A DNA stretch of 64,000 bases from Styela clava (Eukaryota > Chordata > Ascidiacea > Stolidobranchia > Styelidae). The notes under the pieces were generated by a model. That model was not told where the DNA came from, made no database searches, and saw nothing but the letters and a program-made list of their open reading frames with translations. The translations under genes were made by a program, and so were the position numbers. Below are positions 24,189-35,600 of the stretch, piece after piece. Location of the stretch: the NCBI RefSeq assembly GCF_964204865.1, contig NC_135255.1, positions 18,567,135 through 18,631,134 of the forward strand, given 5' to 3'. Each line of letters opens with the position of its first letter. Position 1 is the first letter of the stretch.

Positions 24189-24429
24189 AAACAATCGACA
24201 TTCGAATGGTCGCCTTCGTAAAGGGCATATTGGGACGCCATCTAAACAACTAGCTTCTGTAAAGAGTTATTTCAATCAATTTCCTTATTATAAACGTGCG
24301 TTGACAGCGTTTTCGGAAGTCATGTATTTGCATTGCTTCCTGTAGGACTATAATACTAATTGGATTATAATATTAAAATAACCCTTATTGATGGATTGCA
24401 CTACTTGATGATTACGCCGGGTATATGTA

Positions 24430-24646
24430 TAGGGTGTTCCTAAAGTTTTAAAAAAAAATTAATTGCAAAGGGAATTTATCGATACCATATTTTGTTTTGA
24501 ATTTCACAGATGTATTAAATAAAGGAAAGATACTTGAACAATATTTAACTGATTGAAAAACAACAAACCTGGTTAAGATATATTGAGAACTTACTCTAAT
24601 AAAATAAAACGATGAAATTGTAAAGGGACTTTATGGACACCCTGTA
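24430..24646. mobile_element. MITE, TA-flanked CAGGGTGTCC family, complete
   Basis: It begins TAGGGTGTTCCTAAAGT and ends ACTTTATGGACACCCTGTA, a clear inverted pair with TA on both sides. It is the best preserved copy. Confidence 0.75.
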
Positions 24647-26269
24647 TAATGTATATGTACAGTATATATGTGGGTGTCGGTATATGGAGGTTGAGACGAC
24701 ATCGATAATATCAGCTTAAGTAAAAATAATTATGAGGAAAAAAGTTTGGTGGATGAGAATGCCACTACACAAAAGTTTTAGAATACAGAAAATACTTTTA
24801 GAATAGACATTTTGTTGTTGACCCGAGAGAGCATTTTAAAAATAAGTTGCGATGTATATGTTATTATGGCTGTTCGATCAAAACTTTTCATGGATTGTGT
24901 AGACTTAAGTGTTCTTGTTGATAACACTAATTTAATCTTATTTTACGTTTAAATTTTTTTTTCAATTTTACAATTATTTAGTTTTTAATAGTCACAAAAC
25001 GGTGTTCGAAAGTGCAATCGGGTTTGCATGTAATTTCTATTCTTCATATTGACATTACCCGAAGCAAATATTTTGTTCTGTTACGTCATATCGTCACCAC
25101 AAACATGATTTCTGATGTCAGCTATTTCGAAAATAAAGTTCCATACTTGACATGAAAGCGGTAACCATTGTATACGTGGGAAAATGTTTTAGCATTACAT
25201 TTATAAAAACAGCATTTCCATTGAATTAGTGGCATTTGCGAAAGGACGCCTAAATTTGAGTAGTCAATTTTATTAGGAGGCGTGACGCCAATTATTTGTT
25301 AGATTTGATTTTGCCCGCCTTTTTTTAGATATTTACATTACTTTTCTGTTTAAATAAAAACGTGTTATTTATAAGTAAATGGATATCGGCTTTCATAATT
25401 TGTATATAAATTTGAAAATTTCTTGATTATTTACTCCGTGAATTTGTTTTATATAAATGGGAATAAAACATCCTTGGTATCCCCCAAAATGAGCCCTAGT
25501 ATTATTTTTCGAAAGAAAATTTAAATAAGACCATGTCCACGGTCGGTGATCACATTTAGAAGTTTGCTAATAAATATGTTTATGAATTTTACAACATCAT
25601 TGCCCAGTTTGAAGAGCTGAAATATCATAGTTTCCTTGTAGTTGAGTCGGAGGGGTAACGTGCGAGATTTCTTCCCTGTGCGTCTGCATATCTACGACCA
25701 ACGTGCCAAGTCATTGCGTCAAATAAACAAGCCAATCCTAATTCAAGACTCCAGGAAATGCTCTAAACTGCGGTGGACTTGTATCATTAGAATTTGCTTG
25801 CACGATTGTAACATTAAATTATACAACACTCAAAGTTTGAATTTACATAACTTGAAATTTGAAAAATTTTCGGAATACTGAAATGGCAACACGATGCACG
25901 GATATAGTAACTAGACATCGTTTACTTGAAATTAATAGTACACGTGGTAGAACAGGTTAGTTGTGCCTTTGCTCATCAGCGTTCTCTTGCCCTCATTCGT
26001 TAAGCGAACAAATCGTGTGTATCGTTGAAGGAAATATCTTTGGAATTTTTTTCATTGTTATAGAAATTTGTTAGTAAAAACATATGTGGTGACCCAAGCA
26101 GTTTGTAGTTAGCACTATCTTTATTGGACACGAAATGCATCTATGTATCGTTTTCATATTATGTTTTATTTCTTGGTATTGTTCTTATAATTGTTGTGAA
26201 TAAATAGCTTTTCTCTTTAATTACTTGTACCAACTGCTTTGAAATTTTTAGTGGTTAAAGATTGTTGTT

Positions 26270-26530
26270 GTGTCTAGAAGGTTATTACTTTTATTTATTC
26301 TGAAAATGCCTGTATGTATGTATGTTTTTGACGTCACAAAAATAAGTTTGCGAGAGATAGAGACCGCGATTTGTACTTCCCATGTAACAACGGATAACTA
26401 TGTATATATACTACAGCTATGTTTTTGTGTCTAGAAGGTTATTGCTTTCATTCATTTCATATGTATGTTTTGGACGCCACAGAAATAAGTTTGTGAAAGA
26501 TTGAGACAGCGATTGGTACGTCCCATCTAG
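26270..26530. repeat. Imperfect tandem duplication upstream of R3
   Basis: GTGTCTAGAAGGTTATT, TATGTATGTTTT and CACA(A/G)AAATAAGTTTG recur with a shift of about 155 bp. Confidence 0.65.
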
Positions 26531-26925
26531 TCAGGAGCGTAGCCAGAAATTTTCAAGAAGGGGGGGGGGGTGTCGTAGTTTTAAAATTTTTCATTTCGCC
26601 AAGTCAGATCGAAACAGCTAGCGGGTCCGGCCGAACGCCAGAAAACGCATGTTTTCATGAGTCCAAAGGGTCTAAAAAGCGGACAGAGAGTTGCTTTTTT
26701 TTTCACATTTCAAAGGGGAGGGGGGGGGCTCGACCCCCAAAATCACCCCCTTGCATGTAACACCGGATAACTATGTTCTTTTTATTATTGAAGATATTTC
26801 ATTTCGAACACTTGACGCTGTTTTCATTATGTTTTCTTTTAAACAGTTGGTAAAAAAACACAGATTAGTTATATGTCGAATTCAAAAAACTTCAGAAGTA
26901 CAGAAAATCAACAACTTTAAATAAT

Positions 26926-29900
26926 ATGTTCAAAAACAAAAATGGCCCATTGGATATTATACGGTACTTAATATTTGGTGAGTGATACATAAAATAATGA
27001 GGTTTTTAACAAATGCATTTTAATGGAGTTCATTGAAAAAATTCTGTAGTTTTAGCGCCACCACTTGCATATAGAGTGTTATTTGTTTGAATAATAATGA
27101 TACTTGAAACCTTTCACATACAAGCCATGTTAGTGAATAAGTAAACGCACTATTATTCATTTATCATATTTAGCTTTATGAAACAACGTTGAGATATGAT
27201 TAATTCAAATACCTTCAAATACCATTCAAATTAAAAAAAACTGTTTTCCAGTTAAATTATTTTGGATCTTTTTTATTGTAGGATTATTATCCGCTGTATC
27301 AACAAAAGCAATGAACCATCATGCTTCATCTAACCCTTGTTTAGGTGAGTAATATAGTCTCCAACACTTTAGATTTCTCAAAAATTAAAATGTAGAAGCA
27401 TAAAGAGTACTACAAAGACAAGACTGAGTATAATTGCTACTTTTGAAAAAGAATAATCTTGATACTATGTTCTCTGGGTTAATTTAAAAACTACATTTGT
27501 AATTCAACCCCGAACCGAGGGTTTTCTCCATTTTGGGCTTCGTTGGCCAGACACAGCAATCTCTAAGTATCAGTCGGGTTCACACGAGACTAACTACCTT
27601 TCTTTTCTTTATCCATATAATGCAATAATTGTGTATCAAAAATAAAGACGCCTATTCTATTTGATTGTTTTATATAAAGGTAATTTATCGATACCGTATA
27701 TTGTTTTGGCCATCAGAGATGTAATAAATGAAGAAACATACTTGCTGAGAATAACTGATTAAAAAACAACAAACCTGGTTAAAGTATATTGAAAACTGAT
27801 ATTATAACAAAAGTGAAATTGTAAAGAGATTTTATGGGCATCCTACATTTGTGTTAGCGTGCAGCAAGACTCAATTAGAATAATGCCTTGGATTAGAGGC
27901 CTTGGTTCACCATGTAACTTAGCAGTCTTATCGGCTTTCCATTCCAGGGTAAATATGTAAATACAATTCTTCTTAAGAATACAACATGGCTGAAAACCTG
28001 ATCCTCAGTTCGGGAAGTGGAACAGTTGAGTCCAGCATGATAGCATTCATGGCGCCGGGATGCAGATTACAACTACCTCACAATTACTCACTGAACACTC
28101 ATGCTTTGTTGATTAAAGTCGAAAAAATGCAAATTAAAGGATATTGCGTCGAATGCGAAACAGATTATTGTAGAAGGGACATCACTATATTAGGTGAACT
28201 AAGGTTTTTATTGTTTTTCTCGACTATAGTTTTTAGTATGATTAACCAAGGAAACGATGAATGGTCGGAATGAATTTTTTTAATCGTCGAAAGAAAAGTT
28301 TATCAGTCATTTCCTAATATTCCAAAAGTTAAATCCCCCCAGAATTAAGATTATAAGGTTCTGCGACAATTGAAATCTATTTCATGTTTTGCTTTATCAA
28401 TTTCCTCGCCGTAAGCCATTATGATTCCAGTCAGGCACGTCTATAAACAAATAAAGAAACGAAATCTTCGAGTGAATGTGCATAATACAAATATCCTGGC
28501 AGGTTCTTCCACTTCCAATTGTAATCAGATGCATGATGGTATTTAAATATTATAAATTCCACAGAATATAGTGACCAACTTCAAATATTCACTATTTTGA
28601 ACTACATTAGGCAAATGAGCCATAATTTTATTATAGTAATTTACTTCCATTTTACTCGCCTGTTAATGCAAATTAAATTCGCAAATTTCGGTAATTCCGT
28701 AGTATACCAGGTTAGGTCATAATTTTATTCCGATTCCGAGTCTCTTTATACAACTTGATGTAAAGTAGGCGAACAAAATAAGTTACCTCCATCTTGGTAC
28801 ATACACCTCTGGAGCGCCAAAAATTTCTCATATCATGTGATATCGAAGTTTTAATGTTTTTATGTCGTTCAGGTCAAAATATATGTCACTCAGAACCAGA
28901 CACTTGTTTCATATTTCAATCAAAATCAACAACGGAAAATCGAATTACGAAATCCGAGGAGTTGGACAATTGCGTAACCCAACACCGGATAATTGGAAAT
29001 TTCAAAGAGTTTCCGGAATTCGATTTTGGTCGAGCGCGGGGACGCACAACGAGCACCACTAAATATTTTAAACTTCAATATACCTTCATGGAATTTGAAA
29101 AACCACGAACAAGTAAGTTAGTCAAATATCAACTGGTAGCATTTGGTTTTCCCTGAAATATTATTTTAACATAATGACATATGGAATATGTGCAAATCAA
29201 TAAATATGTCGAAATGTTGAGATTGTGAGTTATGGCAGAAATGTAAACAGTTAGTTGCAGACGATCTGGCAATTCGAACAATTGCTAGTTGACACGAGAC
29301 CTGAAGCAATGCGATTAAATAAACAAACGTGTAATTTATTTTTTCCGCCAATAAGTCGTAAAACGGTTACACAAATTAAAATAAAATCATTCAAACACAA
29401 CTTGAAAGTGGATTAGAAATCGCGGAAAAACCACCATGTTATCTTGTAGCATCCAAAATCGTAGTTTAGTAAATTTACATCTTTTAGGCAGGGTTGTGCA
29501 ACCTGTAATAAAGGAGGGCGCAGATACAAATAACTGGATGAAGCCGCGGACCGCACTTATATTTAACATATAGGCTTTCTAGTGGTGGCAAGCACAACAA
29601 TTTTGGTTATTGATCTTATGATATGCGTTGTTCGTTGGGGCATTGCAACGTCATGGCCATAGATAATAAGTTGGGATCAAGTATAGGCTTTGCAACGCAA
29701 AGGGATTGGAATTACACGCACTAACTAGATTAAACTAAATTGATACTGGTTTTGCAGGCTGCACATTGTTCAAAACTGGCACTTCTCCGCGTGCTGCACA
29801 ATGTTTTTTTGTGGTCCACCTTTGGCCCGCAGGTTGCACGCCCTGTCTTATTAAAGAATTTCGGCATGATTCAAAATTTTTCACGCGCTTATATTTGCAA

Positions 29901-30740
29901 TGTTCACATTTATTTTTGCAGCTATTCAGCCAACAACAGTGCGCTCCAATCAATCATCAACAACTTCATTAACACTACTTGAAATCATACTTACTGCATC
30001 GCTCGGGACAGCGATCATCACACTCGTCATTGTTTTATCAATATGGTGAGCTTGTGTTAATATTACTATAAATTGGGAAATAAAGAATTTGTATTTATAA
30101 ACATAAGACAGAAACCGGTACAAATAACCCAAGAAATAATATAAACAAATTGACAGACTGTAGAACTGACTCTAAGTCAGAAACTCTTCGGTAAGTGGTG
30201 GCAACCCGTTTCAATTCAAATAATATCACAAGTCAGATCTATCCATTTATTTCCATAATGAATGGAACAAAGGTAATTATCGAACACAAACTGATTTGAA
30301 AAGACAGTAAGGCGTGACAATAAATAATAGAAACATCGTAACTATAATCCACAGTAAGAGACGATGGGTCTGAAAAGACACGGAGTCCTCGTGTCAGCGA
30401 CACCTATCAACTTAATTTAAAGATGTGGTTAGATGGCTCCATAAAATATAATAATTCACTTTTGCCGGGTTACATTTCGCTCAGTAAATTTCCCTGACAT
30501 TTCTCTTTCTCAACATTTTTTTCTAACCAGCGATCCATGTTTAACAGGTGTCGTCAAGCTCAAACCGACCGAGAACAGTCACAGCCAGCCAACACTTCAC
30601 AGAACGAAGATCAACTCACTGTAAACACAACTGATACTCGTTTCGTGCAAATTGAAGGAGTCTACTCAACGCCACTGGATGCTTATAGTACATTAGCAAA
30701 GCATGTGGTAAACCCGGCATATGATACGCTGGTCATATAG
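26926..30740 (+). CDS. Receptor R3: CUB-like single-pass receptor with cytoplasmic ITAM
   Basis: Six exons join in frame: 26926-26977, 27282-27344, 27978-28193, 28873-29112, 29922-30045 and 30548-30740 (888 nt, 295 residues). The first two give a signal peptide (IIRYLIFGLLSAVSTKA) and a short spacer; the 63-nt exon 2 has no counterpart in R0-R2 or R4. Exons 3 and 4 are the two CUB-like halves: SGTV, then GCRLQLP and ALLIKVEKM, and later the strand KYFKLQYTF. Exon 5 gives a Thr/Ser stalk and a helix (about 208-231, ASLGTAIITLVIVLSI). The tail has Y271, Y278 and Y290; the last two form YSTL-x8-YDTL, exactly the ITAM spacing. Such motifs recruit Syk-type kinases in known families, so an activating role is inferred. 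A second acceptor at 30530 would remove the ITAM. AATAAA follows the stop by 11 nt (30752). Ligand unknown. Confidence 0.78.
27675..27846. mobile_element. MITE, TA-flanked family, left-truncated, in R3 intron 2
   Basis: It carries AATTTATCGATACCGTATAT and AACAAACCTGGTTAAAGTAT, and ends GATTTTATGGGCATCCTACA. Confidence 0.65.
27895..27966 (+). mobile_element. SINE tail fragment abutting an R3 splice acceptor
   Basis: GTCTTATCGGCTTTCCATTC and GGGTAAATATGTAAATAC match the body and tail of the tRNA-derived SINE. The acceptor of the first CUB exon of R3 lies 11 nt past its end. Confidence 0.65.
28693..28818 (+). mobile_element. Shortened MITE, TACTCCCG family, in R3 intron 3
   Basis: Left end TTCCGTAGTATACCAGGTTA and right end CCTCTGGAGCGCC are both present, with an internal deletion. 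It ends about 55 nt before the acceptor of the second CUB exon. Confidence 0.65.
29489..29845. mobile_element. hAT-type MITE in R3 intron 4
   Basis: It starts CAGGGTTGTGCAACCTG and ends CAGGTTGCACGCCCTG. It sits about 75 nt before the acceptor of the membrane-helix exon. Confidence 0.75.
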
Positions 30741-30751
30741 AACATAATAAT

Positions 30752-30757
30752 AATAAA
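30752..30757 (+). promoter_or_regulatory. Polyadenylation signal of R3
   Basis: AATAAA lies 11 nt past the TAG of the ITAM receptor. If used, the 3' untranslated region is only some tens of bases long. Confidence 0.5.
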
Positions 30758-30799
30758 TTAAAATGTGCTTGTTTCTTATAAATCTAATTTATAAAAAAC

Positions 30800-30876
30800 T
30801 TGTTGGCGTTTCAATGTTGGATTATTGATGTTGCTCAAGACAGCAGCGTACAAATACAACATTGAAACGCCAACAA
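30800..30876. repeat. Perfect 20-bp inverted repeat, 37-nt loop, just past R3
   Basis: TTGTTGGCGTTTCAATGTTG at 30800-30819 is exactly complementary to 30857-30876. Folded as RNA it would give a 20-bp stem. It lies 60 nt past the R3 stop and next to a SINE-like segment (about 30880-30990). Confidence 0.85.
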
Positions 30877-32602
30877 CTCTGTAAATCAAGTCCACGCACC
30901 TGAAAACAAATAACTGGCTAACTAATTCCACACCCGACATGATCTGGTAACCGGATGAGAGACCGCAGTTCGCCATTAGTTAGCACTGACCTATCATACT
31001 TTCACTTGTTGTGTTGATGGAATATTGGTGGTTCAATACGAGTTCGGCATTTGGTTTCATTGCATTGCTATATCTGATTTTGAAATCATCACAGTGAGTT
31101 TGTGTTTCGAACTGTTTTTGTCCCAAGTAAACCGTAGAAGTAAAATATGGCGGGATTTACATGTCTGATTGGATGGCATTTTTTTTTTATCTTTTGGCAA
31201 TTTCGATTTTCTAAGTTATCTCAAGTAACTCTTGCTTTATCGTTTGTTTTCTTACCGATCTACCTAATAAATAATTGTGCCAATAGAAAAGCGCACAAAT
31301 GAAATATGGTTTCTTGTACTATCACTTTAGTACAGCATATTTATATTGAAAAAAGGCGGAGTTCAAGATATTACGTACAAAGCAAACCAAGCCTCATACC
31401 GTTCTCAGAATGTGGAAGGGTTTGTGAGTCAGATCACAGATTGCAATCTGTTATCAGTGGGTATGGCATTTTGATTACTTGAGGATTTCAGAATCGTATC
31501 GAATATTTTTTTCGAGTCGAATCTCGAATACTTGGAAAATATGTAGTTGTATTGACTGTTTCGTTGTTATGGATCCTTCAGACACATGAATTAGTGAAAC
31601 GTAATCTATCACTCAGACAGTTTGCTGAGTGTTCACACACAGTAACAATTGCATTTTGAAAATTTTGTCATGAATAAAAATAAATGAGGAATTCATCTCG
31701 ACCTGCGGGAGGGCAAACAAAAAACAAGATGTCGTGATTCAAAATTTCCGTCTGAACCGATTCGAATAACTTACCATTCGACAAGAATATTCGTTTTGAA
31801 ATGCCCATCCCCAGTTATCGGTCTTTAATAAACTGACTGAATATGTCAACAACAGTTAAGCAAACATCAGTAATTCTATTTCATTGTCATCAGTATAAAG
31901 TAATGGCGCAGAGAATTTGCTTTGCCTTTCCTTTATAAGTTTCTTTATATGTTTTTAATTTCTTAAGTTATTCTGTATTCAAAACTATCTCAACTAAAAC
32001 GTTTATGCCTTACTTTTTCTATAACTTTTTTTTCATTATTGATCTTTCGAATAAATAATTGTGAAAGATATTGCACTATCACTTTTGTATTGTATATTTA
32101 TATTCGAAATGATACTGAATGTTCCATCAAAACAATGTCAAAGATATTATGTATAAAGCAAACTAGGCCGCGCAAGGATCTGTCGGTCAAATTGGAGTTT
32201 CCACAAATGAATCCTTGCCATAATTTATATTCTTTCCTGAAATGGACTTAGTGCGTTGAAAACAGTTCAAGGACCACCACCAGTTCGACAGTAAAAACGT
32301 CAACAATTTCAATGTATTGAAATAACGTTATTACTGGCTCACGTAGATATTGGATAATTATTACGTGTAACACATGACGGCATTTTGGATTGCGGTCATG
32401 CCCTGACACAGATTGTTTTTTTAAGGGGACAATTCGTGGTGAAATAATCATATGAGATTAAAACAACACAAGGTATTGAACGCATTGTAGGTAGCTCGTT
32501 GTATGTATTTTACATAGCAAAATTACTGGTCGACATACAGGCCAGTAGGCAGGAGATTTTGATGCAATATTTTAGCAAAGCACGAGGAGGAACAAAGGAA
32601 TT
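30877..32602. other. Spacer between R3 and R4
   Basis: It holds a SINE-like segment (about 30880-30990), the GAATCGAAT MITE and plain AT-rich sequence. The R4 promoter must lie in its right part; TATTTTAG at about 32568-32575 could be a 5' splice or trans-splice acceptor. Confidence 0.4.
31458..31813. mobile_element. MITE, GAATCGAAT family, 8-bp target duplication
   Basis: It starts TGGGTATGGCATTTTGA and ends TTTGAAATGCCCATCCCCA. GTTATCAG (31450-31457) and GTTATCGG (31814-31821) flank it, so the family inserts like hAT elements. Confidence 0.75.
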
Positions 32603-35600
32603 ATGAAGTTGGTTGCTGTATTCATATTAATTTGTGGTGAGTAAAGCGCAAATATGAGAAAAAAAAATTTTTTGATAGTAACTTAGTACAGGGCAGTGGC
32701 GGCGCGTCAATAGGGCCAACCGGGGCAATGCCCCGGTTGTTTTTTCGGTATTATAAAAAATATTCGAAAAATACCTCAATATCGGTTGCACAGACTGTCT
32801 ACACTAGCCATATTCTCCCGACATGGTTCATTTTTCGCTCGCAACGTCTTCGCCGAACTTCGACGGGGCGACGCCGATTTTGCCCCGGTTGCTCATTGTA
32901 TATCGTATTCTCTCTTTTATCTTCCACTCGCCGCGTTTGTCTCGTTTGTTTTCTGTTTCTTTAACTAAATCATCGGGGCCGATCGGGGCTAGCCCCGAAA
33001 TTACAACGTGTTGACATATTCACGCATTCCTTCTCGTTCGTTGGTTGCTTGAAGAGTTGATAGTTTCCTCGCCTTCGTTTTTGTCGCTTGTTTCGCTATT
33101 TGAATCAGTTAGAGACCTTAAGTCCATTTGCTTTCGATTTTCCACATTCCTTTTGAGCTCCTCACTTCTTTCCGGCTTCGCATTTCTTAGCCTTAGACCT
33201 CATAATGAATAAGGTTGATGCACTACTTCGCACTCCGTTTTCGCAGCTGCCGCTGGAACAAAAATTAGGGCCTTATCAACCAAAAAATTGTTCACTGGAA
33301 CAATCCCATGACGGAGGAAAGCGTCGGCGTACATTCTGCACAGAAACGTGGTATAAAAAACACGAATGGTTGTGTTACAGCGAGGACAAAAATGCACTTT
33401 TTCGTTTTTATTGCCTACTTTTTGCTACCGCCCGTGACTCACGTTGGTGTAAATTTGGTTTTAGAGATCTTAAACATCTTTCCGAGCGTGCCAGGGATCA
33501 TCAATCTTCTATGGAGCATCTGAACAATGCAGTAAAATACCGAACATTAGGAAATGTTAATATTGCAGCACAGTTGGATGAAGGACGCGCGGTTTCTATT
33601 CGTCGGCACAACCAAAACGTCGAGAAAAACCGCCATGTTCTCGGTCGATTGATAGATGTTTTGAAGTGCATTGGTTGTCACGAGCTGTCCCTCCGTGGGC
33701 ACGATGAACGGGCTGGCTCTTCTAATAGAGGGGTATTTTTGGATATGGTGGAATACACCGCATCCCTAGATACAGTATTGAGAGATCATCTTGATGACGC
33801 AACTGTTTCGAAAGGGACATCTAAGGATATCCAAAATGATTTGCTCGACTCGACGAATGTATAAAATTTATTTACAACATTTGGCTCTGGAAATTGAGAA
33901 TTGCCAGTTCCTTTCGATTCAGTCTGACGAGACAACTGACATCACGTGCATTTCCCAACTGGCTGTGATTTTTCGGTTTGTGAAAGATGGTAAACCTACC
34001 GAGAGATTTCACAGCTTTGTACCAATCGTTGATCGCACGGCTTGCGGGATATCGGCTGTAATGAAAGAAGTGTTACAGCCTTACAACGCGAAGTCAAAAT
34101 TGATAGCTCAAACTTATGACGGCGCGGCAGTCATGAGTGGGTCGAAACATGGTGTTCAAGTTTATATAAAAGAAGATTTTCCTCATGCGCATTTTTTACA
34201 TTGTTATGCACACCAATTTAACCTCGTTATTAAAAATATGTGTCTTGATACCCCTCTCGTCCGTATATTTTTTGCAAATGTTTCGGGGTTTTCTTCATTT
34301 TTTTTCCGTTTCGCCGAAGCGCTCTGACCTCCTTCGCCAGATATGTAGCCGCCGTCTCCCAGCTCGTGCACCAACACGTTGGAACTTCCAATCACGCGTG
34401 GTGCAGGGCGTGTCCGAAATTAGGTCTGAGCTCATTGAGTGTTTCAATGGCATTCAGAGCTCTCCGGTTTGGAACGAACGCTCTGTGAGGGAGGCGGCAG
34501 GTCTAAAGCGTCTGCTAGAAGATGGTGAGTTTTCATTTTTTTCTCGCTTTTTTCTCCACAATATTCTATCACGTGGATGTATTATACGGCGCATTGCAGT
34601 CAAGGCTAATGGATGGAGCGTCTGTGCAGTCGTGTATTTCAGACTTCTGCGATGCTGTATCTCGTATCCGGGAAACAATAAAATACGACGACACATGGAG
34701 TGCTTCTTTACGCCGCGGGCAAACAACGCAGCTTTTGATTTTGTCTGCAAAGGAATGCTGTGACATTCTGGTGAATCAAATAGGCGATCGTCTGCGCACT
34801 GAACACCTTGCCGCGTTCTCTTTGATGAACCCCAAAAATTTTTCAAAATTTGCACGTCAATTTCCCTTCCATTTGTTGGCTACTGTCTCCAAATTTTACC
34901 CCATGATAAACGTGGGTAAATTGGAAAATGAATTGCGATGTATATACAATACACCAATCAAACTTTTTTGAACATCACATCAACTTGCGCGCTCTATGGG
35001 TTCCTCATAGATAACACTCTAGTAACTACCTTTGCGGCGTCTGCAAAATTTCTGGACATCATTTTGACGACGCCTATTTCTTCCGCCGACGCAGAGCGAA
35101 CATTCAGCACGCTGAAGCGTATTAAAACGTATCTCAGAAACACAATGAAGCAAGATAGATTAAATTCCTTGGCTGTTTTATCCATTCACAGAGACGTTAT
35201 TTCTGGGATGCATGACTTTAATCAGCGCGTTATTGAGCATTTTGCTTCCAAGAAACCGCGGCGTGTTGCATATATGTTCAAGCAGTAGAAGTCTAGCAGC
35301 ATATATATCTATCAGTGAGCGACGCATGTCCTTATCTTTGCATTACCTTTCCTTTCTTCACAGTAACGTTTTAAACCTTATTTTAGGTTTTGTCTGCTTT
35401 CCCGAAGTTTCTGTTAATATGTCATTGTATTTATCTGGGTAAATATTGCCTTTCCTTTTGAAAGAGGTTTCAAAATAAACTATGTCTATATTTATTAATC
35501 CCTTGACTTGGACCGGTTTTAAAGACACTTTCTTATTGTTAAAAATTGTCGCTTTTGCCGATTGGTTGTTACCGATGGAATGGTTTTTATACTCATAAAA

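Larger units (their letters stand above)
15534..26925. other. 11-kb stretch without recognisable genes
   Basis: No exon with paired splice sites matching the receptor family or any known domain was found on either strand. The region holds the MITEs, SINE piece and direct repeats listed separately. An open frame at 20108-20449 is not supported. Confidence 0.5.

Noticed and set aside
30531-30740. R3 tail exon starting at the stronger acceptor 30530
   Set aside because: It shifts frame relative to the membrane exon and stops after about 30 codons, losing the family tail; kept only as a possible alternative isoform.
33205-35288. A host ZMYM-type gene
   Set aside because: It is framed by exact inverted ends and an 8-bp duplication, and the frame is broken several times; it is a transposase relic.
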